Source: an uncultured Bacteroides sp. (GTDB lineage: Bacteria; Bacteroidota; Bacteroidia; Cytophagales; Cyclobacteriaceae). Taken from it: a stretch of DNA of 64,000 bases. Below the pieces are notes generated by a model. The model saw nothing but the letters and a program-made list of their open reading frames with translations, was not told the origin of the DNA and searched no databases. Positions within the stretch are counted from its first letter, which is position 1; every line of letters begins with the position of its first letter. Location of the stretch: the NCBI GenBank assembly GCA_902168185.1, contig CABHOV010000046.1, positions 186,001 to 250,000 of the forward strand, written 5' to 3'. Of this stretch, positions 9,328 to 18,400 are shown one piece after another. The position numbers and the translations under genes were made by a program.

Positions 9328-10314
9328 ATGAAGCCACTTGTATCGGTTGTAATTCCAACATATAAACGCCCGGCACTTTTATTAAAATGCCTGGATGCAC
9401 TTTCAAAACAAGAATTCCCGCGCGTATCTTATGAAGTGATCGTGATCAGTGATGGCCCCGATGACGAAACAAGAGACGCTGTCCTAAATTTCTCAACGAA
9501 TATACCGGGCATCCGATACTATGCATTACCTGCTAAACGTGGGCCAGCGGCAGCACGCAACCTCGGATGGAAAGCTGCGCTGGCAGAATTCATTGCGTTT
9601 ACAGATGACGATTGTCTTCCCCACAGCGATTGGCTGCAATCGCTATATGAAGGCTATAAAAATGCAGGGCAAGAAGATGTTGCTTTTACAGGAAGAACGA
9701 TCGTTCCTATACCGGCAACTCCAACCGATTATGAACGAAATATAGCGCACTTGCAAGAAGCAGAGTTCATTACTGCTAACTGCGCCTGTACGCGTTCGGC
9801 TCTGGAGAGGATCAATGGCCTCGATGAAGCTTTCACGATGGCATGGCGTGAAGACAGTGACTTCCAATTTAAACTGATTCGCAATGCTATACCTATCTAT
9901 TCATTGAAGAATGCATGCGTTACACATCCCGTCAGAAAAGCACCGTGGGGTATATCTATACGGGAAGAGAAGAAGGGCATGTTCAATCCACTGCTGCAAA
10001 AAAAACATCCTGACCTTTGCAGAGAACGATTATCGCTTGCACCTCCGTGGCATTACTATGCCATGATTGCCTGCTGCCTTCTGGTATTAATCGGATCCCT
10101 CATGAGACTTGATTGGATAGTATATCCGGCATTACTGGTATGGTTGATCTTATTGGTAAACTTTATCGTGAAGCGTTTACGAAATACATCGCGCAGGGCG
10201 AGTCATATAGCAGAAATGATTTTCACATCTCCCCTGCTTCCTTTTCTATCGGTATACTGGTGGTGGTATGGCGTGTTTCGCTTTAAAGCATTTTCCTTCG
10301 CGAAGAATCAGTGA
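9328..10314 (+). CDS. Family 2 glycosyltransferase with C-terminal membrane helices
   Basis: A 328-residue GT2 enzyme. Residues 1-230 form the GT-A domain: PLVSVVIPTYKRPALL, VIVISDGPDDET, RGPAAARNLGW and the metal-binding TDDDC. A later MAWREDSDFQFKL supplies the catalytic ED region. Two hydrophobic segments at about 246-285 and one near 300-315 anchor it to the membrane. It is the only plus-strand transferase among the minus-strand ones, and it overlaps the stop of the convergent GT9 gene by 7 bases. It likely extends the same surface glycan. Confidence 0.9.
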   Translation: MKPLVSVVIPTYKRPALLLKCLDALSKQEFPRVSYEVIVISDGPDDETRDAVLNFSTNIPGIRYYALPAKRGPAAARNLGWKAALAEFIAFTDDDCLPHSDWLQSLYEGYKNAGQEDVAFTGRTIVPIPATPTDYERNIAHLQEAEFITANCACTRSALERINGLDEAFTMAWREDSDFQFKLIRNAIPIYSLKNACVTHPVRKAPWGISIREEKKGMFNPLLQKKHPDLCRERLSLAPPWHYYAMIACCLLVLIGSLMRLDWIVYPALLVWLILLVNFIVKRLRNTSRRASHIAEMIFTSPLLPFLSVYWWWYGVFRFKAFSFAKNQ

Positions 10315-11399
10315 TGATAGTTGAGTTCTTCAGAATTAAGAACTGCTTCTACTGCATTCATAACTTCGTCCGGAGATACGAGCGGATGCGACTCTTTAAA
10401 ATAATGATCACTCACAAACCGGATAACCTCATTTTTACTTCGCAAATCTTCCGCTACATCGAAAGGCAATACAGCGCCTGGAACTTTCCATGGTGTATGT
10501 TGAGGATTGGTGAGCGCATATAGCACGATCACGCGCGTTTGTGTAGCCGCAGCTATATGTATCGTACTCGTGTTAACTGAGATTACAAGGGATGCATGCT
10601 TGATGAGCATAACAAACTCCTCGATAGTAAGTATACCTGCCAGCGAATAAACATGATCGTCAGCAGCATCCTTAATCCTGGACGCCAATGGTGCTTCCTC
10701 CGCTCCACCGGTAAGTATTACCTGGTAGTCATTTGTATTTGCAATCTTGGTAGCAACGGAAGCCCAATGCTCTTCCGGATATTCGCGTTTCTTTTCACTT
10801 ACTCCCGGATGTAAAATGATCCACGGTTTCGTAATATTTATACCGGTATTTCTAAGTTTTTCTTTTGCTCCCATCCAGGCATGTTCTGGAAGATCAAGCA
10901 ATAGATGGTCGTTTGATACCGTTGCGCCAACACTTTTAACCAGGTCGAGGTCACGCCTTACCTGATGACGGATCAATGTATAGGGCTCTTCATCGGGAAC
11001 CCAATGTGTAAGCAACTGATAAGGATTCTCCCGGCAATAAGCCAGCCGCATCGGTATATTTGCCATATATAGCAACAACGCAGCAGGCAACGGGTTCTGA
11101 CTATATACGGTGAAGATGATCGCTGCATCAAATTGTTTGGCGCGCAATACCTGGAGTATATTCTTTATATCGTTAGGATCGCCCTGCTGTAACTTTACCC
11201 AAGGAACGTCAAACACTATAACATCATCAATTCCAGGAATCAACCGCGCTATCGTATTTCCCATAGAAGATGTCATCAACGTAAGCGAGCAATTGAAGGA
11301 TTCCTTCAGCGCACGAAATGCCGGTGACGACATAATAACATCTCCCATGTTATCGAGCCTTACGCACAATATATTTTTACACTCTTTCCACGACTTCAT
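10308..11399 (-). CDS. Glycosyltransferase family 9 (heptosyltransferase) in heptose operon
   Basis: A 363-residue GT9 protein with the family hallmarks NILCVRLDNMGDVIMSSPAFRAL (core: LDNMGDVI), IILHPGVSEKKREYP, VILTGGAEE, and VISVNTSTIHIAAAT near the C-terminus. GT9 enzymes use ADP-heptose to build LPS inner core. Its start overlaps the hldE stop by 4 bases, so it is translationally coupled to the gene that makes the sugar nucleotide; this makes a heptosyltransferase role much more likely than for an isolated GT9. It is the last gene of the five-gene minus-strand operon that begins at 16442. Confidence 0.9.
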   Translation of the reverse strand: MKSWKECKNILCVRLDNMGDVIMSSPAFRALKESFNCSLTLMTSSMGNTIARLIPGIDDVIVFDVPWVKLQQGDPNDIKNILQVLRAKQFDAAIIFTVYSQNPLPAALLLYMANIPMRLAYCRENPYQLLTHWVPDEEPYTLIRHQVRRDLDLVKSVGATVSNDHLLLDLPEHAWMGAKEKLRNTGINITKPWIILHPGVSEKKREYPEEHWASVATKIANTNDYQVILTGGAEEAPLASRIKDAADDHVYSLAGILTIEEFVMLIKHASLVISVNTSTIHIAAATQTRVIVLYALTNPQHTPWKVPGAVLPFDVAEDLRSKNEVIRFVSDHYFKESHPLVSPDEVMNAVEAVLNSEELNYHH

Positions 11400-12913
11400 A
11401 CTACGGAAGGGGTAAAATGATGTGCCAGCGTATTGCCTTCATGAATGCGCTTGATAATGCCGGTGGTAGAGTGATCCGGAACCAATGGCACAAAAATTAT
11501 CTCGCCACCGTTTCTTTTCACTGTATCAGCTTCCGGCAATTTTGCTTCGGTGTAGTCACCTCCTTTTGCAAAGACATCGGGTTTCACAATTTCCAATACA
11601 GGAATCGGAGTATCATCCGTTTCACTTCCAAAGGCAACAACATAGTCTACAGAACTAAGAGCCGCCAGCACTTTCATCCGGTCTGGCAAGGTATTAATTG
11701 GTCTTGCTGCACCTTTCAATCTTTTTATACTCTCATCTGTATTCATGCCTACGATGAGCACATCGCCAAGACTTCGCGCTTTTTCCAGATATGAAACGTG
11801 ACCGCTATGTAAAATATCAAAACATCCATTTGTAAAAACGATCTTCCGGTTTGATGCTCTGTATATATTGCATACCTCCTCCAGACTTTCCATTGAATAT
11901 ACATACTTTGAATCAACATCAAATCGATTTTGAAGCTCTTTGCAGGAACATGATGCTGTGCCTTCCTTATGAACGGCAATGGCTGCAGCAGCCGTTGCTA
12001 TAGCCGCAGCATCGGGTAAGGTTGCACCCGCTATATATGCCAGCGTAAAAGCACTGATATAGGTATCGCCCGCACCTGAGACATTGGGATTTACAACCGC
12101 AGGCGCTTGCGTCTTATGAATAAATGCATCACGTTCAAAGAGAAGGGACCCATCCGCATCCATTGTCAGGGCTGTAATATCAGCCTGGGTTTGTGCATAG
12201 AGTAATTCCCCAAGCGGCTGAAGCTGCTCTTGCCGGTTAACACCTTGTGGAGCTATATCCAACAGTTTTATAGCCTCATCATAATTGGGTTTCACAAGCG
12301 ATGGCTGTAAAGATCTGAAGAAATGAAGCCGTTTGGAATCAACTGCTATAAATATAGGGTGAAAATCTTTCGCTGCGGCGATCACATCTACAAGGCCATT
12401 TGTGATGACGCCTTTGTTATAGTCGGAAAGAATAACGGCATCGTATTCCGCTATATCTGCTTGTATAGCATTTATCAGTATAGATTCACTTGCATCATCA
12501 ATAACCGTTTCATGGCCGGCATCAAACCTGGTCAATACATGGCCACCTGCCATCACGCGTGTTTTAACGATTGTCTTTCTTTCATCAACACGAATAATCT
12601 TGTCTGTGTTAATAGAAGATTTCTCCAATAACGCAATGGCTTTATCGCCGTCTTCATCGTTACCTATAACGGTGGCGAAAGATACATATGCCCCCAGCGT
12701 TGCTACATTACAGGCAGTGTTCGCAGCTCCTCCGAGCAATTCAACTTTTTCAATGACGTCTACAACGGGTACGGGCGCCTCGGGACATAAACGCGTACTT
12801 ATACCCTTCACGTAAACATCAAGTATAAAATCGCCAATCACCAAAATCTTTTTGGTTTGAAAGGCCTGAATGATCTGTAAAAAATCTGTATCTGAGATCA
12901 ATGCTCCTGCCAT
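11396..12913 (-). CDS. hldE: Bifunctional heptose-7-phosphate kinase / heptose-1-phosphate adenylyltransferase
   Basis: A 505-residue two-domain enzyme. Residues about 1-330 are a ribokinase-fold (PfkB) kinase: VIGDFILDVYVKG, LLGGAANTACNVATLG, and the anion-hole motif NVSGAGDT. Residues about 355-490 are a nucleotidyltransferase: VFTNGCFDILHSGHVSYLEKA (core HSGH), GMNTDESIKRLKG and the terminal VPLVPDHSTTGIIKRI. HldE phosphorylates D-glycero-D-manno-heptose 7-phosphate and then, after GmhB removes the 7-phosphate, adds AMP to give ADP-heptose. Both domains are complete. It overlaps gmhB by 16 bases and the downstream GT9 gene by 4, a tightly coupled operon. The ADP-heptose epimerase hldD is not in the window. 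Confidence 0.95.
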   Translation of the reverse strand: MAGALISDTDFLQIIQAFQTKKILVIGDFILDVYVKGISTRLCPEAPVPVVDVIEKVELLGGAANTACNVATLGAYVSFATVIGNDEDGDKAIALLEKSSINTDKIIRVDERKTIVKTRVMAGGHVLTRFDAGHETVIDDASESILINAIQADIAEYDAVILSDYNKGVITNGLVDVIAAAKDFHPIFIAVDSKRLHFFRSLQPSLVKPNYDEAIKLLDIAPQGVNRQEQLQPLGELLYAQTQADITALTMDADGSLLFERDAFIHKTQAPAVVNPNVSGAGDTYISAFTLAYIAGATLPDAAAIATAAAAIAVHKEGTASCSCKELQNRFDVDSKYVYSMESLEEVCNIYRASNRKIVFTNGCFDILHSGHVSYLEKARSLGDVLIVGMNTDESIKRLKGAARPINTLPDRMKVLAALSSVDYVVAFGSETDDTPIPVLEIVKPDVFAKGGDYTEAKLPEADTVKRNGGEIIFVPLVPDHSTTGIIKRIHEGNTLAHHFTPSVV

Positions 12914-13461
12914 GTGTAATCAAGTATTAATTTGGAAGCCTCTTCCAGGTTTTTCACAATGAAAGTCGGCCTCCGTTGTCCCTCCATGTCCCACTCTGTT
13001 TCATTACCATTATCGATCAATATAGTTTTGCAACCGGCTCTGTTTCCAGCTTCCGAATCGGCAAGTATATCTCCGATCATCCACGAAGCCGGCAGATCTA
13101 TATTAAAATCTTTCGCTGCTTTCAGGATCATACCGGGCTGTGGCTTCCGGCAATCGCACGCAACACTATATATATCTATTGTACCTTCCGGGTGGTGCGG
13201 GCAATAATAGAATCCATCAATACCCGCATCTCCCAGCAAAACTCCGAGTTGCTTCTTTACCGCTTCCAGCGCCTCCTCCTCAAAGTATCCATGAGCAACA
13301 CCGGATTGATTTGATATTACAATCAGCAAGTATCCCAGCTCCTTCAAACGCAACAGTGACGGTATAGCACCTTCACTCAACGTGATTAGTTCTGGTTTTA
13401 CATTATAGGGTACATCGTGTATTAACGTTCCATCCTTATCAATGAATACTGCTTTGTTCAT
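12898..13461 (-). CDS. gmhB: D-glycero-D-manno-heptose 1,7-bisphosphate 7-phosphatase
   Basis: A 187-residue HAD-family phosphatase of the GmhB/histidinol-phosphatase type. The catalytic motif is VFIDKDGTLI at residues 5-14 (nucleophile D and general acid D), followed by VISNQSGVAHG and the late GDILADSEAG. A zinc-binding loop is present with CPHHPEG and CDCRKPQPG, as in GmhB. It lies between the GmhA-fusion gene and hldE, exactly the three activities needed in order, which settles GmhB over the histidinol-phosphate alternative. It removes the 7-phosphate of heptose 1,7-bisphosphate. Confidence 0.93.
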   Translation of the reverse strand: MNKAVFIDKDGTLIHDVPYNVKPELITLSEGAIPSLLRLKELGYLLIVISNQSGVAHGYFEEEALEAVKKQLGVLLGDAGIDGFYYCPHHPEGTIDIYSVACDCRKPQPGMILKAAKDFNIDLPASWMIGDILADSEAGNRAGCKTILIDNGNETEWDMEGQRRPTFIVKNLEEASKLILDYTWQEH

Positions 13462-13489
13462 CTATACTTTATCTAACGTAACCGACAAT

Positions 13490-15427
13490 CTATATAATGG
13501 ATTGCTGGTGTACACCGTTTACATGTTTACCGTTTCCGTTCTTTTTAATCGCATGACCATTCTCTTTCACAAGCTCTTTCGTAATATTTTGCCTGCTGAA
13601 TAAATTTGTTTCAAGCAAGCTGCAAATCGTATGCAGTACATGCAGGTGCATTTCCTGAATGCGTTGTGTGCTATTGGATGGAACCACTATATCTATATGT
13701 GCATACTGCGACATTTCTCCACCGCCCTTCCCGCTCAATGCAATGCAATACATCTGTTTATCTACTGACGTTTTCATTGCACGGATAATGTTGGCAGATT
13801 GTCCACTGGTGCTAAAGCAGAATAGTATATCTCCTTTTCTACCGTGTGCCTCCACTTGCCGTGCAAATACATCTTCATACCCTATATCATTAGCCCACGC
13901 GGTGATTAGCGAAGTATCGGCTGTCAATGCAATGGCAGGAAGTGCTTTCCGGTTTGGCAATTCAAATCGTCCTACAAGTTCGGCTACAAGGTGCTGGCTT
14001 TCGGCTGCGCTGCCTCCATTGCCACACACGAGTACTTTCTTGTTTTTAGAAAAGCATTCTGTAAGCAGGGCTGCAGCTTCCTGTATAGAGCTTGCCAGTA
14101 TCTTTTTTGAACGCTTGATCGTTTCAATGGCCTGATCGAATGCATCATCGATGAATTCATAGTCACGTTCATCCGGATCTTTCACTGGGGAAGTCACGCA
14201 AATGCGATCGTATAGCAGCGACATCTTATCGGCTACCTGAGCCCAGGTAAACATCGCATTCACACGCTTGATCGCATTTCGCTTCATCCATTCCAGCAAT
14301 GAAGTGTCGCTCAAGAGCTCGTAGATCTTTTGTGCCAACGCATCAGGATCGTGAGGTGGCACGAGGTATCCTGTCTCGCCATCCCTCACACTATACTTTA
14401 TACCCCCTACATTTGCACCTACAACGGGGGTGCCACACGCCATTGCCTCCAGCGGTGTAATGCCGAAAGGCTCATACCATGGTGTGGTGACAAAAACATC
14501 GGCAGCAGCATAATAATATTTGAGTACATCTCTGTTCTTACGCCCTACAAATAGTATGGAATCCAGCACACCTTCTTCTTGTGCCATTTTCTGTAACCGT
14601 CCAATCTCCTTATCGAGCAACGGATCAGCCGTGTCGGTTTCACCTCCTACAATTACCAATCGCACAGGTAAATCCGTTTTGCGTATCTTAGCAAGCGCCT
14701 TCACAACATTGTCGACACCTTTGCGCGGTACCATCCTTCCCAATTGCAATACTATATTCTCATTTGCATCGAGGTTTAGCACCATGCGTGCAAGCAGTTT
14801 ATCAATCGGGTAAAATTCCTGTGGATTAAAACCACATGGTATAATTGAAATCTTCTCCGGAGAAGCATTATAGTATTGAATCAAATCTGCTTCATCCTGC
14901 GGGCACTCTGCAATGATATAGTCTGCTTCACGTACCACTCTTTTCTCAATCTCAATTCTTTCAGCAGGGAAACGATCGTTATCACCCTGATGTATTTTTC
15001 GTACGCATCCCAAAGCATGAAAGGTAACAGCAAACGGAATCTGTAATACTTCCTTGATTTCAGCTGCTACCAGCGCTGACATAAAAAAGTTAGCGTGAAT
15101 CATGGCGTATGGTTGAGGCTCCTGCTCTATAAAGCTCAGCATGTTCTCTCTGAACTCGCGCATGTATGGCAACAGTTGCTCCTTCTCAACGAACTCAAGC
15201 GGTCCTGCTTTTACATGTATAATTCTTACCTGCGGTATCCAGTTTATGATCTGTGGAAGTTGTTTGTTATCCCACCGGGTGAATACATCTATAGCATACC
15301 CCCGGTCCGCGAGATGTCTCGCCAACTCTCCTACATAAACATTTTGTCCGCCACTGTCAACACCTCCCAAGGTTGCCAACGGTGAAGCGTGCTCGCTGAT
15401 GAATGCTATCCTGTGCCTTGTCTTCAT
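13490..15427 (-). CDS. Fusion of GT4 glycosyltransferase and phosphoheptose isomerase (GmhA)
   Basis: A 645-residue fusion. Residues 1-410 form a GT4 glycosyltransferase of the sucrose-phosphate-synthase-like group: GGVDSGGQNVYVGELA near the N-terminus, RMVPRKG (231-237), and the donor-site EPFGITPLEAMACGTPVVG (319-337) with its EX7E pair. Residues 425-610 form a SIS-domain sedoheptulose-7-phosphate isomerase: CGNGGSAAES (468-477), FSTSGQSANI (538-547) and STQRIQEMHLHVLH (586-599), the GmhA signatures. A polar Asn/Lys/Gly/His tail closes the protein. The isomerase makes the first heptose intermediate, while the transferase half probably uses a sugar nucleotide, so the first and a late step are in one chain. 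I see no stop or frameshift between them. Genes normally encode these separately. Confidence 0.93.
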   Translation of the reverse strand: MKTRHRIAFISEHASPLATLGGVDSGGQNVYVGELARHLADRGYAIDVFTRWDNKQLPQIINWIPQVRIIHVKAGPLEFVEKEQLLPYMREFRENMLSFIEQEPQPYAMIHANFFMSALVAAEIKEVLQIPFAVTFHALGCVRKIHQGDNDRFPAERIEIEKRVVREADYIIAECPQDEADLIQYYNASPEKISIIPCGFNPQEFYPIDKLLARMVLNLDANENIVLQLGRMVPRKGVDNVVKALAKIRKTDLPVRLVIVGGETDTADPLLDKEIGRLQKMAQEEGVLDSILFVGRKNRDVLKYYYAAADVFVTTPWYEPFGITPLEAMACGTPVVGANVGGIKYSVRDGETGYLVPPHDPDALAQKIYELLSDTSLLEWMKRNAIKRVNAMFTWAQVADKMSLLYDRICVTSPVKDPDERDYEFIDDAFDQAIETIKRSKKILASSIQEAAALLTECFSKNKKVLVCGNGGSAAESQHLVAELVGRFELPNRKALPAIALTADTSLITAWANDIGYEDVFARQVEAHGRKGDILFCFSTSGQSANIIRAMKTSVDKQMYCIALSGKGGGEMSQYAHIDIVVPSNSTQRIQEMHLHVLHTICSLLETNLFSRQNITKELVKENGHAIKKNGNGKHVNGVHQQSII

Positions 15428-15437
15428 AACTGTTTTG

Positions 15438-16442
15438 TTATAGCTCGATAATTAATTCAGAGTCATGAATCAAATCTTTTGCATGACTCCCCTGTATGAC
15501 TTTCCCAACCAACTTTTCCCAATCTTTGGTAAAGCGATTAATATTGAATCTTTCATTTACAACTCTTCTGCCCTCGTCTCCCAACTGTTTTGCAAGTGCT
15601 TTGTCTTCGATGAGTTGTTTCATTTTTTTGATCAGGTAATTTGTATCCGTATGCAGAATGCCGGATTCACCATCACGGATTACGGTTACCATCTCTGTGG
15701 TGGCAAGACCTACCACAGGAATACCGATCATCATCGCTTCGAGTACGGCCAAGCCGAGACTGGTATAGCGAATGGGATTAAAGAAAAAACGATAGCGGCT
15801 GATAAACTGTGGCAACTGCGGATGAAGTACTTCACCTAGTCCTCCTATATCTTTTGTACCCATGCCGATCAGATCCAGTGGTACATGTTTACGCAACTCC
15901 ATGAAGATATCGGCTCCAAGTCTTCTTCCTCTGTCCTGCAAGTTGTTGATGACGACTATACCTTTATCAATCTCGCCTGTATAGACTATATTTTGTGGAA
16001 CCGTTACACCATGATCGATTACAGTAGCAGGGCTGTCGTTATTATTCCACATCAATTTATTAAAGTGAGTAACATGCACGATCTGTACACGACCTAAGTC
16101 CACAACGTGACGGGTATCTGTTGGAACACCCTGTGGCGGATCGTGCTCCAGATATATAGCAGGAAGATTTCTTTGCTCTTCGGACAAGATCTCGTACTGA
16201 TCTTTGAGATAGTTATGATTTGTTTGAAAAAGTATACAATCAAACGTTAACTGTTTAATTTGATTGACCGGCACTTCTATCACATTGCTACCAAACGGGA
16301 AAGTTGTTCCTCGCCCTATATATCCTTCTTTCTTCTTATCACCGAGTGGAATGTAAATATCAAAATCACAATGCGACAAGTAGTATAGATAACTTCCGTG
16401 AATGTGCCATGTAAAAATTTTTATTCTGGAATCGCGGTGCAT
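15438..16442 (-). CDS. Family 4 glycosyltransferase
   Basis: A 334-residue GT-B protein and first gene of the heptose operon. The N-terminal domain is degenerate (FTWHIHGSYLYYLSHCDFDIYIP), but the C-terminal donor domain has GIVVINNLQDRGRRLG, a PIRYTSLGLAVLEAMMIGIPVVG motif with the EX7E-like region, and RDGESGILHTD. Length is a little short for GT4. It ends 10 bases before the GT-GmhA fusion, so the two are co-transcribed. Probable role: adding a sugar to the same envelope glycan; donor unknown. Confidence 0.85.
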   Translation of the reverse strand: MHRDSRIKIFTWHIHGSYLYYLSHCDFDIYIPLGDKKKEGYIGRGTTFPFGSNVIEVPVNQIKQLTFDCILFQTNHNYLKDQYEILSEEQRNLPAIYLEHDPPQGVPTDTRHVVDLGRVQIVHVTHFNKLMWNNNDSPATVIDHGVTVPQNIVYTGEIDKGIVVINNLQDRGRRLGADIFMELRKHVPLDLIGMGTKDIGGLGEVLHPQLPQFISRYRFFFNPIRYTSLGLAVLEAMMIGIPVVGLATTEMVTVIRDGESGILHTDTNYLIKKMKQLIEDKALAKQLGDEGRRVVNERFNINRFTKDWEKLVGKVIQGSHAKDLIHDSELIIEL

Positions 16443-16675
16443 ACTTATATAGTTTACATCACCAGCAGCGGTAAATAATAACGCCAGTACTGAAGTGGTG
16501 GAATTACAACCATGTTTTGTTGACTTGTCTTCAACCTTAAAAACAAATGCACATATAATTTCTCAGAAGTGTGTATTGAAAAATTGAAAGTGTTTCTCTG
16601 GTTAACCTATATTATAACGGCACAATATTTACCGACTCACAGCTAAAAAAGGAATGAACATAGCTTGAGCAAAGA

Positions 16676-18181
16676 ATGATATTGAAGCCAAAACCATCAC
16701 TGACAGATGAGGAAGTAAAGCAAGGATTGAAACTTGTGATTGGTGATGGTCTCGCAGCAGAGGCCATGACAACGCTTACCGGAGGTGCATTTCTTGTGGC
16801 CATGGCATTGCTGATGGGTGCTTCGAATTTTCAAATTGGTTTGCTTGCATCACTGCCAACGTTCACCAACCTTTTTCAGCTCGCTTCTATTTGGCTGGTG
16901 CGCAAGTTCAATAACAGACGGGCAGTTGCAGTTATCTGTGGACTTCTTGCGCGCGTGCCGCTTGTAATCGTTGGGATATTACCATTTCTTGTTTCTCCCG
17001 AAAACTTCGTCTCTTCTTTAATAGGGTTACTCTTTATTTATTATTTGTTCGGATCCATTGCCGGACCAAGTTGGAATTCCTGGGTTAAGGATTTGGTTCA
17101 TGAGAAATCATTGGGAGAATACTTCTCGAGGCGCGGCAGCTATACACAGACGTTGAATGTTGTGCTAAGCGTATTGCTCGCGTTGCTCGTAGACTATATA
17201 AAGACAAATCACCCTACCGCTGAAGCGGATACCTACGCGATCATGTTTATTGTTGGCGGGGTCTTCGGAATTATAGGGGCACTGATCCTGGCTCGTGTAC
17301 AGGAGCCACAGTCATTTCTCAAAAAAGAAAATCTCTTCAAGCAGGTACTGCAGCCGCTCCGTGATCCAAACTTTAAACGACTACTCATCTTTAACTCTGC
17401 ATGGGTATTTGCACTGAACATTGCCACACCTTTCTTCACGGTATTCATGCTTAAAACCCTTAACATTTCATTGTCGTATGTGATTGGGTTGTCTATTATT
17501 AGTCAGGTCTTTAGTATCCTGACGATTCGTGCCTGGGGAATGTATTCGGATCGCTATAGCAACAAAACGATCATCGCCATCGGTGCACCGCTTTATATAG
17601 CTTGCCTGATTGCCTGGTGCTTTGTTGGAATATATACGAAGCAGTACATGAATATTATCTTACTGGTGTCCGTACATATAGTAACCGGTATCTCCACGGC
17701 AGGCATTAACCTATCCCTTACCAACATCGGGTTGAAGCTTGCACCGAAAGAATCGGCTATCGTTTACCTGACATGCAAGAATATTATAACTTCAATATTC
17801 TCCTCCATCGCTCCGATCATCGGGGGTGTGCTTGCCGATTTCTTTACGCATCGTTCATTGGAAATAGTAGCTACCTGGAAGAGTGATGCGTTCACCAAAT
17901 TCTTCCGACTTGCACTTCTTCACGAATGGAGTTTCCTTTTTTTGATCGCTGCTTTCCTTGCTTTCATTGCTGTCGAACTACTGTTACAGGTTACAGAAGT
18001 AGGCGAAGTTCATAAGGATCTGGTGGTAAAAATTATGAGAAGCAATCTTCGAAATAACCTGAAAGATCATTTTCTCATAGGGAATATGATCACTTGGCCA
18101 AAACATTTTTGGACGTTGATCAAGAAGCGATCAACACGAAAAAAACTAATTCATCATCATACGCATCACTCTCTCGAATAG
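16676..18181 (+). CDS. MFS-type multidrug/metabolite transporter
   Basis: A 501-residue protein with 12 predicted membrane helices. The N-terminal part is EEVKQGLKLVIGDGLAAEAM followed by alternating hydrophobic segments; a cytoplasmic loop with RVQEPQSFLKKENLF divides the two halves, as in major facilitator transporters, and SDRYSNKTIIAIGAPLYI resembles the conserved loop 8-9. It is divergent from the glycan operon with a 233-base intergenic space. The substrate is unknown; its position could point to glycan or nucleotide-sugar traffic, but nothing in the sequence shows this. The polar C-terminus ends in a histidine-rich HHHTHHSLE. Confidence 0.82.
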   Translation: MILKPKPSLTDEEVKQGLKLVIGDGLAAEAMTTLTGGAFLVAMALLMGASNFQIGLLASLPTFTNLFQLASIWLVRKFNNRRAVAVICGLLARVPLVIVGILPFLVSPENFVSSLIGLLFIYYLFGSIAGPSWNSWVKDLVHEKSLGEYFSRRGSYTQTLNVVLSVLLALLVDYIKTNHPTAEADTYAIMFIVGGVFGIIGALILARVQEPQSFLKKENLFKQVLQPLRDPNFKRLLIFNSAWVFALNIATPFFTVFMLKTLNISLSYVIGLSIISQVFSILTIRAWGMYSDRYSNKTIIAIGAPLYIACLIAWCFVGIYTKQYMNIILLVSVHIVTGISTAGINLSLTNIGLKLAPKESAIVYLTCKNIITSIFSSIAPIIGGVLADFFTHRSLEIVATWKSDAFTKFFRLALLHEWSFLFLIAAFLAFIAVELLLQVTEVGEVHKDLVVKIMRSNLRNNLKDHFLIGNMITWPKHFWTLIKKRSTRKKLIHHHTHHSLE

Positions 18182-18218
18182 CTTGAAACACGCGTCTTGC
18201 CTATAAATTCACGTTTTT

Positions 18219-18319
18219 TCATAGGGGAAATCAATTTTCTCATAGGGGAAATTGATGTTTTTTTCTTTTTTTCTATCCGTAGAGATGTAGTGATTTTGTT
18301 TCGCTTACAGAGGGGAAAT
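18219..18319 (+). repeat. Repeated GGGGAAAT boxes and AT-rich hairpin upstream of SWIB gene
   Basis: TCATAGGGGAAAT occurs at 18219-18231 and again at 18240-18252, exactly 21 bases (two helical turns) apart; a third GGGGAAAT lies at 18312-18319. Between the first two, ATCAATTT (18230-18237) and AAATTGAT (18249-18256) form an 8-bp inverted repeat followed on the plus strand by a long T-rich run (18257-18273). The hairpin plus T-run may terminate the MFS gene; the box spacing instead suggests a protein-binding site for the SWIB gene at 18401. Both readings are inference. Confidence 0.5.
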
Positions 18320-18400
18320 GTATAGACATTAGGATAATTTAAACTACCTCTGTATTTTCGAAAAGTTAAGTTTAACTATTAACTACAAATTAAAAACGCT

